Positions 51,216 through 59,107 of a stretch of 64,000 nucleotides of DNA are shown here, one piece after another. The DNA comes from Mycobacterium sp. M26 (lineage in GTDB: Bacteria > Actinomycetota > Actinomycetes > Mycobacteriales > Mycobacteriaceae). The notes under the pieces were generated by a model. That model made no database searches and was not told the origin of the DNA. It saw nothing but the letters and a program-made list of their open reading frames with translations. How positions within the stretch are numbered: position 1 is the first letter of the stretch; every line of letters starts with the position of its first letter. Location: contig NZ_LN929908.1 of NCBI RefSeq assembly GCF_001494595.1, forward strand, positions 2,207,716 through 2,271,715, read 5' to 3'. Position numbers and translations under genes: made by a program.

Positions 51216-52294
51216 GCGCTGACCTCGGCCACGTCGACCACCCGGCAGACCGGGCGTTTCGGGGTTTCCGATGGCAGGAACCAGCGCAGCCAGATCAGCC
51301 CCTTGCGGCGCCCGGCCGTCGAGACCCAGTTGGGGTGGCCCGGGTCGGTATCGCTGACCACGATGCGCCACGATCCGTCCGGCTCGTAGGTGACGTGTGC
51401 GCCGTTGATGGTGACCCGTTCGTAGGTGTAGTCGTAGGTGTGCAGCCAGGGGTTCCACAGGCACAGGTTCCAGAACACGCACTCCGGTGAGGTGCCCTCG
51501 ATGATCAGCGCCTGGTTGGGGCCCAGCTCGTAGGCGCCCATCGCGTAGGCCGCATCGCCCGCGGCCCACCCGAAGGTCTGCTGTGGGACCGGATACGGTT
51601 CGGCGATCTCGTTGGGCGGTTCGACCTTGGTGGGGATGAACGAAACCTGGTCGGTCAACCAGGTTTTCGCCGACCGTAGCCGGCGGATCAGGTCGGTGCG
51701 GGTCTCGACCAGGCGGGCCGGCGGGTCGATCGCCTCGATCGTCCACTGCACCCGCCGATCGGTCTCCGGGTTCTCCAGATAGTCCCGGGTGAGTGCGACG
51801 ACGGCATCGGGCTCCAGTTTGAGCCAGGCGCCGGGTTGTGGGTCGGGGCTGATCATGAATTCGAAGTTGCCGTCCTCGTCGAACTCCAGGGAGCGGTCGT
51901 TCATGGTGCCGACGATGCGGTTGCTGTAGTGCCCGTCATCAGGGCCGCCGTAGACGGTGATCGACAGGTACACCGAGTCGCCACGGTTACCGGTGACCCG
52001 GTAGGTGCGGTTCGGGTCGATCGGGGCCAGTTGGTAGAACGCGTCGGAGTTGTCCCCGCCCCACCGCTGATAGGGGCCGATGACGTCGACGAAGCGCGGG
52101 TTGTCCTTGTCGCCCCACACGTAGGCGTCCACCGCCACCCGTAACAGGCTGAACGTCAGACGGTAACCATCGATGACGTCCGGCTCGTCCAGTGGGGGAT
52201 CGGCGCCCAGGATCTTGCTCTCGATCGCCGCCACCTCGTCGAGCAGGTCGCGGAAGGCCGTCGAAAGTTCCTGTCCCACAGCATCTGTCGTCAT
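51212..52294 (-). CDS. DUF1214-domain protein (Rv3531c-like)
   Basis: A 360-residue protein of the DUF1214 type: an N-terminal helical part, then GGDNSDAFYQLAPIDPNRTY, VTGNRGDSVYLSITVYGGPD and the C-terminal TYERVTINGAHVTYEPDGSW, SDTDPGHPNWVSTAGRRKGL, which is the end signature of DUF1214. No leader. Function unknown; members are often next to sulfotransferases in mycobacteria. Coupled on both sides by ATGA overlaps, so co-translated with the TetR regulator and the sulfotransferase. Confidence 0.8.
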   Translation of the reverse strand: MTTDAVGQELSTAFRDLLDEVAAIESKILGADPPLDEPDVIDGYRLTFSLLRVAVDAYVWGDKDNPRFVDVIGPYQRWGGDNSDAFYQLAPIDPNRTYRVTGNRGDSVYLSITVYGGPDDGHYSNRIVGTMNDRSLEFDEDGNFEFMISPDPQPGAWLKLEPDAVVALTRDYLENPETDRRVQWTIEAIDPPARLVETRTDLIRRLRSAKTWLTDQVSFIPTKVEPPNEIAEPYPVPQQTFGWAAGDAAYAMGAYELGPNQALIIEGTSPECVFWNLCLWNPWLHTYDYTYERVTINGAHVTYEPDGSWRIVVSDTDPGHPNWVSTAGRRKGLIWLRWFLPSETPKRPVCRVVDVAEVSA

Positions 52295-52935
52295 CGTGCG
52301 TCCTTGTCCTCTCGGTGTGCCTGTACGCCTCGCAGTACCAGCGAGCAGAGTGTGTCGGCGAGGTGCTCGGGGCTGCCTCGTCCGTCGACCAGCGTCGAAT
52401 AGAAGGCCGTGCCGACGACGGTGTTGAACAGCGTGTCGGTGTCGACATCGGGGCGGACCACGCCCTGTTCGGCACCGGCGCGAACCAGCGCGGCCAGTTC
52501 ACCGCGGATCATGTCGTCGAGCAGTCGCTGGGTGCGGATGTGCAGTTCGGGGTCCCGGTGCCAGTCGGCGAGGATGCCTATCGTGGCGGCTTCGACGACG
52601 GGCTGTCGCCAGAACGCGACGGTGCGGCGGACGAACTCGCGCAGGTCGGTGTCGAAGTCGCCGGTTCGCGACACCAGATCAGGGTCGGCAGCCGTACCGA
52701 AGGCCGCTTCGAAGACCACATGCGCTTTCGAGGGCCAGCGGCGGTAGATCGTGGGTCTGCTGACCCCGGCCGCGCGGGCGATCGATTCCATCGACACCTG
52801 GTCGTAGCCGACCTCGGTGAGCAGCCGGCGGGTGGCGGCCATGATCGCCGCATCGGTCCGGGGGTCGCGGGGACGCCCCCGTACCGGCTCCGATGCCGGC
52901 TCCGGGGCCGGTCTGTCGGCCGCGGTAGCGCTCAC
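52291..52935 (-). CDS. TetR-family regulator heading the DUF1214-sulfotransferase operon
   Basis: A 214-residue TetR protein: RTDAAIMAATRRLLTEVGYD, VSMESIARAAGVSRPTIYRR and WPSKAHVVFEAAF form the DNA-binding domain; the C-terminal TetR_C region contains RGELAALVRAGAEQGVVRPD. GTG start with no ribosome site and a promoter ending 6-7 bases upstream, so leaderless. It is the first gene of its operon and an inverted repeat covers its promoter, so autorepression is likely. The inducer is unknown. Confidence 0.85.
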   Translation of the reverse strand: MSATAADRPAPEPASEPVRGRPRDPRTDAAIMAATRRLLTEVGYDQVSMESIARAAGVSRPTIYRRWPSKAHVVFEAAFGTAADPDLVSRTGDFDTDLREFVRRTVAFWRQPVVEAATIGILADWHRDPELHIRTQRLLDDMIRGELAALVRAGAEQGVVRPDVDTDTLFNTVVGTAFYSTLVDGRGSPEHLADTLCSLVLRGVQAHREDKDAR

Positions 52936-52940
52936 GGCGA

Positions 52941-52972
52941 TTTATGTTCCAGCGTGTCACGTAAATTGTCAA
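52941..52972 (-). promoter_or_regulatory. Leaderless promoter overlapped by an inverted repeat
   Basis: On the minus strand TTGACA (52972-52967) is followed after 18 bases by AACATA (52948-52943), 7 bases before the GTG at 52935. The arms TTTATGT (52941-52947) and ACGTAAA (52959-52965) form an imperfect inverted repeat spanning -10 and the spacer, as expected for a repressor site. Confidence 0.55.
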
Positions 52973-53128
52973 GGGTGTCCGGCGGTCGGCGATGACGCAT
53001 TTCTGACCGTTGGCCCGAGGCCGTGGCGAGGGTGTAAACCCGCCCATACCGTGATCTCCAGAACCGTCGCACCCGTGACACCAGCGTGAGCCCGTCACGC
53101 CCACATCCACGACGGCCGGGAGGTCTAC

Positions 53129-53635
53129 ATGAAGAGTCCGTTGCACCGAGTGCTCCGATCGGCGGCCCTGATGCTGGCTGCCACCGCACTGGCATTCAGC
53201 GTCACCGCACCGCCTGCCGCGCTGGCCGACAATCAACTGGACTTCACCGGGACGACGCTCAGTGGCGCGCCGTTCAATGGGTCGAGCCTGCAGGGTAAGC
53301 CTGCCGTGCTGTGGTTCTGGACGCCGTGGTGCCCGTTCTGCAACGCAGAGGCTCCCAACGTCAGCGCCGTCGCCGCGGCCAATCCGAAGGTCACCTTCGT
53401 CGGGGTGGCCGCCCGCTCCGACGTCGGGCAGATGGAGAACTTCGTCTCGAAGTACAACCTGAACTTCACCAACCTCAACGACGCCGACGGCTCGATCTGG
53501 GCCCGCTTCAACGTGCCGTGGCAGCCCGCCTACGTCTTCCTGCGTCCGGACGGCACGTCGACCTTCGTCAACAACCCCACCTCGGCGATGTCGCAGCAGG
53601 AACTCAGCGACCGGGTGCGCGCGCTGGCATCCTGA
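53129..53635 (+). CDS. Exported thioredoxin-like disulfide oxidoreductase (MPT53/DsbE-like)
   Basis: A 168-residue exported thioredoxin-fold protein: signal peptide (RVLRSAALMLAATALAFSV, cleavage after ALA near 32), then VLWFWTPWCPFCNAEAPN with the redox CPFC pair and, later, the cis-Pro segment VPWQPAYVFLRPDG. It resembles M. tuberculosis MPT53 (Rv2878c). It forms or reduces disulfides outside the membrane. The ccdA gene follows after 6 bp, as in the MPT53 locus, giving a membrane electron partner. Confidence 0.85.
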   Translation: MKSPLHRVLRSAALMLAATALAFSVTAPPAALADNQLDFTGTTLSGAPFNGSSLQGKPAVLWFWTPWCPFCNAEAPNVSAVAAANPKVTFVGVAARSDVGQMENFVSKYNLNFTNLNDADGSIWARFNVPWQPAYVFLRPDGTSTFVNNPTSAMSQQELSDRVRALAS

Positions 53636-53641
53636 CCCGCC

Positions 53642-54499
53642 GTGGACCCCAATCTGGTCGGCCTGGCGTTCGCCGCCGGACTGGTGGCCGCGCTCAACCC
53701 GTGCGGATTCGCCATGCTCCCGGCGTATCTGGCGCTCGTGGTCAACGGCGATGACGCCGGACGCCTGACCGCGGTGGGCCGGGCGCTATTCGCCACCCTG
53801 GCGATGGCGTTGGGCTTCCTGGCGGTGTTCGCCACGTTCGGTCTGCTGACGGTGTCGGTGGCTTCGACCGTCCAGCGGTACGCGCCCTACCTCACCGTCG
53901 TCGTCGGGACTTTTCTTGTCGCCCTTGGTCTTTGGCTGGTGTCGGGGCGCGAACTGGGAATCGGGTCGGGTGCCGCTCGGCTCGGCGGCCGATGGGCGCC
54001 CACCGCGAAACTCGGGTCGATGTTCGGGTATGGGGTCGGCTACGCGATCGCCTCGCTGTCGTGCACCATCGGCCCGTTCCTGGCCGTCACCGGTGTCACG
54101 GCGCGGGGCGGCTCGCTGCTCGACGGCCTGCTGGTCTACGTGGCATACGCAGCCGGGCTGGCCCTGGTGGTCGGCGTGCTCGCCGTGGCCGTCGCGCTGG
54201 CCAACTCGGCGCTGGTCGACCGGATGCGCCGGATCCTGCCCTACGTCAACCGGATCAGCGGTGTGGTGCTCATCCTGGTCGGCCTCTACGTCGGCTACTA
54301 CGGCATCTACGAGATCCGGCTGTTCAGCGCCGGCGGCAGCGCGCAGGACCCGGTGATCGACACCGCCGGCCGGGTGCAACGGGCCGTGGCCGGCTGGGTC
54401 TACGAACACGGCGGATGGCCGTGGGTGCTGGCGCTAGGGCTGCTCATCATCGCCGCCGCCGTCGTCTGGCGACGGCGACGGCGGAGCGCAGTCGGCTGA
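53642..54499 (+). CDS. CcdA/DsbD-type membrane electron transfer protein
   Basis: A 285-residue polytopic protein with about six to seven helices. Redox cysteines sit in ALNPCGFAMLPAYLA (helix 1) and SLSCTIGPFLAVTG (helix 4), the CcdA pattern that moves electrons across the membrane to exported thioredoxins. A basic C-terminal tail (WRRRRRS) is cytoplasmic. GTG start, 6 bp after the MPT53-like gene. Equivalent to the Rv2877c-type partner, by recall. Confidence 0.85.
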   Translation: MDPNLVGLAFAAGLVAALNPCGFAMLPAYLALVVNGDDAGRLTAVGRALFATLAMALGFLAVFATFGLLTVSVASTVQRYAPYLTVVVGTFLVALGLWLVSGRELGIGSGAARLGGRWAPTAKLGSMFGYGVGYAIASLSCTIGPFLAVTGVTARGGSLLDGLLVYVAYAAGLALVVGVLAVAVALANSALVDRMRRILPYVNRISGVVLILVGLYVGYYGIYEIRLFSAGGSAQDPVIDTAGRVQRAVAGWVYEHGGWPWVLALGLLIIAAAVVWRRRRRSAVG

Positions 54500-54608
54500 C
54501 GGGCCCACGGCCTGCGGCGATGCTCAGATCCGCGGGGCGCACAGCGGGCGTCGATATACTCCGCTGCACGTCCGACACCGGCCCGGCCGACGAGGAGATG
54601 AGAGACAG

Positions 54609-54920
54609 ATGAAGTACTCGGTGCGAACCCTGAGCTGTGCCGCCGCCGCGGTCATGGCCATCACCGGCATCCCCCTGACGATCACCACGATCCAGCCCAG
54701 CGGAGAGGCGCAGGCCGACGTGTGCGCCAGCGCCGGCCGGCGCGTGACCGTCAGCGGCTGCGCGAACCTGGCCGACGTGGTGGCGCCGTACGTGCCGCCA
54801 CCGGCCTACTACGCGCCCATGCCCGAGGACTACCCGCCGCCGCCTCCGCCACCCCCGCCCGCCGTCAACGGCTGCGTCGGCTGGAACGGCCGGTGGGTCA
54901 GCGCGAACGCCTGCAACTAG
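54609..54920 (+). CDS. Small secreted Pro-rich protein, unknown function
   Basis: A 103-residue protein: signal peptide (RTLSCAAAAVMAITGIPL, cleavage after AQA near 36), then a short domain with two Cys (VCASAGRRVTVSGCANLADV), a run of proline (EDYPPPPPPPPPAVNGC) and a C-terminal GWNGRWVSANACN. Four mature cysteines. GAGGAG precedes the ATG by about 12 bases. Similar Pro-rich exported proteins occur in mycobacteria. A perfect bidirectional hairpin follows 10 bp after its stop. Confidence 0.65.
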   Translation: MKYSVRTLSCAAAAVMAITGIPLTITTIQPSGEAQADVCASAGRRVTVSGCANLADVVAPYVPPPAYYAPMPEDYPPPPPPPPPAVNGCVGWNGRWVSANACN

Positions 54921-54930
54921 CCCACCATGA

Positions 54931-54965
54931 CGAAACCCCGCGGACTCCAGGTCCGCGGGGTTTCG
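54931..54965. terminator. Bidirectional terminator between convergent genes
   Basis: A perfect 15-bp stem (54931-54945 pairs with 54951-54965) around the 5-base loop TCCAG. The arms begin CGAAACCCCGCGG and end CCGCGGGGTTTCG, so each strand gives a stem followed by a T-run-like TTTCG. It ends the secreted-protein gene and the furA-katG transcript. Confidence 0.85.
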
Positions 54966-54979
54966 CCGTTTAGCAGAGA

Positions 54980-57187
54980 TCAGGCCAGATCGAAGCGATC
55001 GCTGTCCATGACCTTGGCCCACGCCGCGACGAAGTCCTTGACGAACTTCTCCTTGGCGTCGTCCTCGGCATACACCTCGGCCAGCGCCCGCAGCTGCGAG
55101 TTCGAGCCGAACAGGAGGTCGACCCGGCTGGCGGTGTACTTGGTCGCACCACTGGCGCGGTCGGTGCCGATGTAGGTGCCGTCGTCCGCGGGCGACGGCG
55201 CCCACTTGGTGCTCATGTCGAGCAGGTTCACGAAGAAGTCGGTGCTCAGCACACCCGGCTTGTCCGTGAACACACCGTGCTTGGTGCCACCGAAGTTGGT
55301 ACCCAGCACCCTCAGACCGCCGACCAGAACGGTCAGCTCCGGACCCGACAGGCCGAGCAGGTTCGCCCGGTCGATGAGGTGGTACTCGGCAGGCAGGTTC
55401 AGGCCCTTGCCGGCGTAGTTGCGGAAACCGTCGGCCTTCGGCTCCAGGTACGCGAACGACTCGACATCGGTCTGGTCCTGGGTGGCGTCACCACGACCCG
55501 AGGTGAACGGCACCTCGATGTCGAAGCCCGCCGCCGCGGCGGCCTTCTCCACACCCACATTGCCGGCCAGCACGACCAGGTCGGCGAAGGACACTCCGAA
55601 GCCCGCCGAGGACTGGATGCCCTCCAGGGCCCGGATCACCTGGGCCAGCTCGTCGGGCTCGTTGACCTCCCAGCCGAGCTGCGGCTGCAGCCGGATGCGG
55701 CCGCCGTTGGCGCCGCCGCGCATATCGCTGTTGCGATACGACGACGCCGCCTTCCATGCGGTCGAGACCAGCTGGGGCACCGTCAGACCCGAGTCGGCGA
55801 TCGTCGACTTGAGTGCTGCGACCTGATCGGCCGACAGGGGAGTGCCCGCCGGGACGAGGTCCTGCCACAGCCAGGTCTGCTGCGGGGCCTCCGGTCCGAG
55901 GTAACGGACCACCGGACCCATGTCGCGGTGCAGCAGCTTGAACCACGCCTTGGCGAACTCTTCGGCGAGCTCCTCGGGGTGATCCAGCCAGCGGCGGGTG
56001 ATCTCGCCGTAGATGGGGTCGAACCGCATCGACAGGTCGGTGGTCAGCATCGACGGGTGGGTCTTGCCGTCGCCCTGCGCCATCGGCACCGAGTTGGCCC
56101 AGCCGTCGTTCTTGGGCTTCCACTGATTGGCACCGGCCGGGCTCTTGGTGAGCTCCCATTCGTTGCCGTAGAGGATCTCCAGGAAGCTGTTGTCCCACTT
56201 GGTCGGGGTGTGCGTCCAGATCACCTCCAGACCACTGGTGAAGGCTTCGTTGCCGACCCCGCTGTTCTGGGTGTTGCGCCAGCCCAGGCCGAGCTCCTCG
56301 AGCGGAGCGGCCTCCGGCTCGGGCCCGATCAGATCGGGGTTGCCGTTGCCGTGGGTCTTGCCGAAGGTGTGCCCGCCGACGATCAGCGCCGCGGTCTCCA
56401 CATCGTTCATCGCCATCCGGCCGAAGGTCTCGCGGATGTCGACCGCCGCGAGCAGCGGATCCGGATTGGCTTCGGGGCCTTCAGGATTCACATAGATCAG
56501 GCCCATCATGGTGGCACCCAGCGGGTTCTCCAGCTTGGTGCGGTCACTGCCGGAGTAGCGCTCCTGCGAGCCGAGCCACTCGGCCTCGGCGCCCCAGTAG
56601 ATGTCCTCTTCGGGCTCCCAGTAATCCGGGCGGCCGAACGCGAAGCCGGCGGTCTTGAAGCCCATGTTCTCCAGCGCCCGGTTGCCGGCGTAGACGATCA
56701 GGTCCGACCAGGACAGCTTCTTGCCGTACTTCTTCTTGACCGGCCACAGCAGCCGGCGCGCCTTGTCCAGGCTGGCGTTGTCGGGCCAGCTGTTCAGCGG
56801 GGCGAAGCGCTGCATACCCTTGCCGCCACCACCGCGGCCGTCCTGCACGCGGTAGGTGCCCGCGGCGTGCCAGGCCATCCGGATGAAGAACGGACCGTAG
56901 TGGCCGAAGTCGGCGGGCCACCAGTCCTGCGAGTCGGTCATGATGGCGTCGACGTCGCGAGCGAGCTGATCGAAGTCGAGCGAGAGGACCTCGGAGCGGT
57001 AGTCGTAACCGGGATCCATCGGGTTGATGACGTCGGGATCCTTCTGCAGGATCTTCAGGTTGACGGCATTCGGCCACCAGTCCCGATTGCTGCCGCCCTC
57101 GACCGGCGGCTTGATACGCATGGGGCAGCCGCCGTTTTCGGCGGGTTCGGTCTGCGCCTCACCAATGGGTGGGGTTTCCTCAGCCAC
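54980..57187 (-). CDS. katG: Catalase-peroxidase KatG
   Basis: A 735-residue bifunctional haem catalase-peroxidase. It has the distal site FFIRMAWHAAGTYR (Arg, Trp, His), the proximal haem ligand in ALIVGGHTFGKTHG, and the TSG motif in FTSGLEVIWTHTPTKWDNSF that holds the Ser equivalent to M. tuberculosis Ser315, here present, so isoniazid activation is plausible. The second, haem-free domain follows. I place the start at GTG 57187 rather than the ATG at 57193: AAAGGA touches the ATG but stands 6 bases from the GTG, and VAEETPPI matches the known VPEQHPPI start of the M. tuberculosis protein. It follows furA by 43 bp. Confidence 0.95.
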   Translation of the reverse strand: MAEETPPIGEAQTEPAENGGCPMRIKPPVEGGSNRDWWPNAVNLKILQKDPDVINPMDPGYDYRSEVLSLDFDQLARDVDAIMTDSQDWWPADFGHYGPFFIRMAWHAAGTYRVQDGRGGGGKGMQRFAPLNSWPDNASLDKARRLLWPVKKKYGKKLSWSDLIVYAGNRALENMGFKTAGFAFGRPDYWEPEEDIYWGAEAEWLGSQERYSGSDRTKLENPLGATMMGLIYVNPEGPEANPDPLLAAVDIRETFGRMAMNDVETAALIVGGHTFGKTHGNGNPDLIGPEPEAAPLEELGLGWRNTQNSGVGNEAFTSGLEVIWTHTPTKWDNSFLEILYGNEWELTKSPAGANQWKPKNDGWANSVPMAQGDGKTHPSMLTTDLSMRFDPIYGEITRRWLDHPEELAEEFAKAWFKLLHRDMGPVVRYLGPEAPQQTWLWQDLVPAGTPLSADQVAALKSTIADSGLTVPQLVSTAWKAASSYRNSDMRGGANGGRIRLQPQLGWEVNEPDELAQVIRALEGIQSSAGFGVSFADLVVLAGNVGVEKAAAAAGFDIEVPFTSGRGDATQDQTDVESFAYLEPKADGFRNYAGKGLNLPAEYHLIDRANLLGLSGPELTVLVGGLRVLGTNFGGTKHGVFTDKPGVLSTDFFVNLLDMSTKWAPSPADDGTYIGTDRASGATKYTASRVDLLFGSNSQLRALAEVYAEDDAKEKFVKDFVAAWAKVMDSDRFDLA

Positions 57188-57230
57188 GTTCATTCCTTTC
57201 GGGTGTGGGTGTTGGTGAATCTCAGCGGAA

Positions 57231-57671
57231 TCACGGATGCGATCCCGAAGTTCGGGTGGAGCAATCGGGGCACAGCCCCCAGTAGATGACCTCGGCCTCG
57301 TCGATGGCGAAGCCGTGATCGTCCGCGGCCGTCAGACACGGGGCCTCGCCGACAGCGCAGTCGACGTCGCCGATGACCCCGCACTGACGGCAGACGATGT
57401 GGTGATGGTTGTCGCCGACCCGGGACTCGTAGCGGGCCACCAGTCCGGATGGCTGGATCCGGCGGACCAGGCGGGCCGTGGTGAGTGCATGCAGCACGTC
57501 GTAAACGGCCTGCCGGGATACGTCGGGCAGACCGGCACGGACGACACCGAAGATGGTCTCGGTGTCGGCGTGCGGGTTGGCCTGCACTGCTTCCAGCACC
57601 GCCACCCGCGGCCGGGTCACGCGCAGATCAGCTGACCGCAGCTGATCCGCGAAATCCGACATCGAGCTCAC
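57231..57671 (-). CDS. furA: FurA, Fur-family repressor of katG
   Basis: A 146-residue Fur protein: the winged helix (VTRPRVAVLEAVQANPHADT, SRQAVYDVLHALTTARLVRR) and the dimer domain with HHHIVCRQCG, FAIDEAEVIYWGLCPDC, carrying the metal-binding His and CxxC pairs. FurA represses its own promoter and the downstream katG and is released by oxidative stress. GTG 57671 is used since the -10 ends 7 bases from it; ATG 57662 is possible. Likely orthologue of Rv1909c. Only 43 bp separates it from katG. Confidence 0.9.
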   Translation of the reverse strand: MSSMSDFADQLRSADLRVTRPRVAVLEAVQANPHADTETIFGVVRAGLPDVSRQAVYDVLHALTTARLVRRIQPSGLVARYESRVGDNHHHIVCRQCGVIGDVDCAVGEAPCLTAADDHGFAIDEAEVIYWGLCPDCSTRTSGSHP

Positions 57672-57678
57672 GCCCGAA

Positions 57679-57708
57679 ATACTTCCACCGTTTTCTGGAC
57701 TGAGTCAA
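57679..57708 (-). promoter_or_regulatory. furA-katG promoter, probably leaderless
   Basis: On the minus strand TTGACT (57708-57703) and AAGTAT (57684-57679) are separated by 18 bases, and the -10 ends 7 bases before GTG 57671. The spacer is AT-rich compared with the surroundings, consistent with an FurA binding site there. Confidence 0.55.
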
Positions 57709-57741
57709 GACTAAGTTGGCGGCGTGTCGGACGAAACGCGC

Positions 57742-57978
57742 TCAGGCTCCCGGCTTGGTATCGGTGTCGTTGGGCACCGTCGGGGTCAGCGGCGGCAGCG
57801 GCTTGGGACTGAAGTTGTTCGGACCGCCCGTCACCGACTTCTGGGTGGGGGTGGCCGACGGGCTGGTGGTGGCCGGTGCGGGCTTGTCCTCGGCCTTGGC
57901 GCACCCGGCCAGAACACCGACCGCGGCCAGCGCTGCGGCCAGTGCCACCGCGCTGCGGCGCGGGTTCGAACGGGTCAT
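57742..57978 (-). CDS. Small lipoprotein, unknown function
   Basis: A 78-residue protein: leader RRSAVALAAALAAVGVLAGC with the lipobox LAGC, then a short Lys/Pro/Thr-rich unstructured tail (PAPATTSPSATPTQKSVTGG) with no domain. GGGAGG is 8 bases before the ATG. Likely an anchored outer-face lipoprotein. Function unknown. Confidence 0.7.
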   Translation of the reverse strand: MTRSNPRRSAVALAAALAAVGVLAGCAKAEDKPAPATTSPSATPTQKSVTGGPNNFSPKPLPPLTPTVPNDTDTKPGA

Positions 57979-58132
57979 CGGCTGTTCCTCCCGCGATGTG
58001 GGCCGGTGGCCCCCGAAGCTACCCGCCGGCGGGGGACCGAACAGGAGTTTGCCGCATAAGTGTGGTGGTGTCGCGCCGACGAGCCGGTATCCGCCTGTCT
58101 GAAGCCGGACGCAGGCCGCTGGGTATGGTGAT

Positions 58133-58176
58133 GCATCCGGTGGACCCCGCTGAGGATGCGGCCCGGTACCGCCGGG
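58133..58176 (+). promoter_or_regulatory. Two small inverted repeats in the MTHFR leader
   Basis: GCATCC (58133-58138) pairs with GGATGC (58154-58159), and CCCGG (58162-58166) pairs with CCGGG (58172-58176), both just before the ribosome site AGGAG at 58194-58198. This could be a structured leader. The stems are short, so chance in a GC-rich region is a fair alternative. Confidence 0.3.
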
Positions 58177-58205
58177 ACCACTGTCGTCTGATCAGGAGCA
58201 GCTTG

Positions 58206-59096
58206 GTGCCCCTCAATACGGTCGCGCTCGAACTCGTGCCCCCGAACACCGACCGCAGTCCGGAGGAGATTCTCGACGAGGCCCGCAAGGTCGTGCGGTT
58301 TTCGGCTGAGACCGGACTCGACGGGGTGATCCGGCACGTGATGATCCCGGGCATGATCGCCGAGGACGACGACCGTCCCGTCGAGATGAAACCGAAGCTC
58401 GACGTCCTGGATTACTGGTCGCGGATCGCACCGGAACTGCCCGGCATCCGGGGCCTGTGCACCCAGGTCACCGCCTTCATGGACGAGGCCACCCTGCGGG
58501 CCCGGCTGACCGAACTGCTCGCCGCGGGTATGGAGGGCATCGCCTTCGTCGGCGTCCCCCGCACCATGAGCGACGGCGAGGGCTCCGGTGTGGCGCCCAC
58601 CGATGCGCTGACCATCTACCGCGACCTGGTACCCAACCGCGGTGTCATCCTGATCCCGACCCGCGACGGCGAGGCCGGCCGGTTCGGCTTCAAGTGCGGG
58701 CAGGGCGCCACCTACGGCATGACCCAGCTGCTGTACTCGGATGCGATCGTGCCGTTCCTCACCGAGTTCGCCCGCGAACACGACCACCGCCCCGAGATCC
58801 TGCTGTCGTTCGGTTTCGTGCCGAAGGTCGAGACCAGGGTCGGGCTGATCCACTGGCTCATCCAGGATCCGGGCAACGCCGCCGTCGCCGCCGAACAGGA
58901 GTTCGTCCAGACCCTGGCGGCCAACGAACCCGACGTGAAGCGCAAACTGCTCGTCGACCTCTACAAGCGGATCATCGACGGTGTCGGAGATCTGGGTTTC
59001 CCGCTGAGCATCCATTTCGAGGCCACCTACGGCATGTCGAAGGCGGCGTTCGACACCTTCGCCGAGATGCTGGCCTACTGGTCCCCGACGTCCTAG
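58206..59096 (+). CDS. Mycobacterial-type methylenetetrahydrofolate reductase
   Basis: A 296-residue TIM-barrel protein starting VPLNTVALELVPPNTDRSPE, with VRFSAETGLDGVIRHVMIPG, GIAFVGVPRTMSDGEGSG and the C-terminal IHFEATYGMSKAAFDTFAEM. It agrees in length and many residues with Rv2172c, an unusual MTHFR of mycobacteria that reduces 5,10-methylene-THF for methionine synthesis; it lacks the normal MetF motifs. GTG start with AGGAG 7 bases upstream. The in-frame region upstream could extend it by 28 residues but resembles no homologue. MenC follows after 11 bp. Confidence 0.8.
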   Translation: MPLNTVALELVPPNTDRSPEEILDEARKVVRFSAETGLDGVIRHVMIPGMIAEDDDRPVEMKPKLDVLDYWSRIAPELPGIRGLCTQVTAFMDEATLRARLTELLAAGMEGIAFVGVPRTMSDGEGSGVAPTDALTIYRDLVPNRGVILIPTRDGEAGRFGFKCGQGATYGMTQLLYSDAIVPFLTEFAREHDHRPEILLSFGFVPKVETRVGLIHWLIQDPGNAAVAAEQEFVQTLAANEPDVKRKLLVDLYKRIIDGVGDLGFPLSIHFEATYGMSKAAFDTFAEMLAYWSPTS

Positions 59097-59107
59097 CGTT
59101 TGCGCCC

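Noticed and set aside
55277..57289. A 670-codon open frame opposite katG
   Set aside because: It is the shadow of katG, whose product is unambiguous.
58140..58190. A cobalamin riboswitch suggested by CCACTGT
   Set aside because: The rest of the B12 box and the core stems are missing; the match is a short GC-rich string.
58124..58205. An upstream ATG in frame with the MTHFR gene
   Set aside because: The 28-residue extension is not seen in the Rv2172c-type proteins I recall, while GTG 58206 has a well-placed AGGAG.
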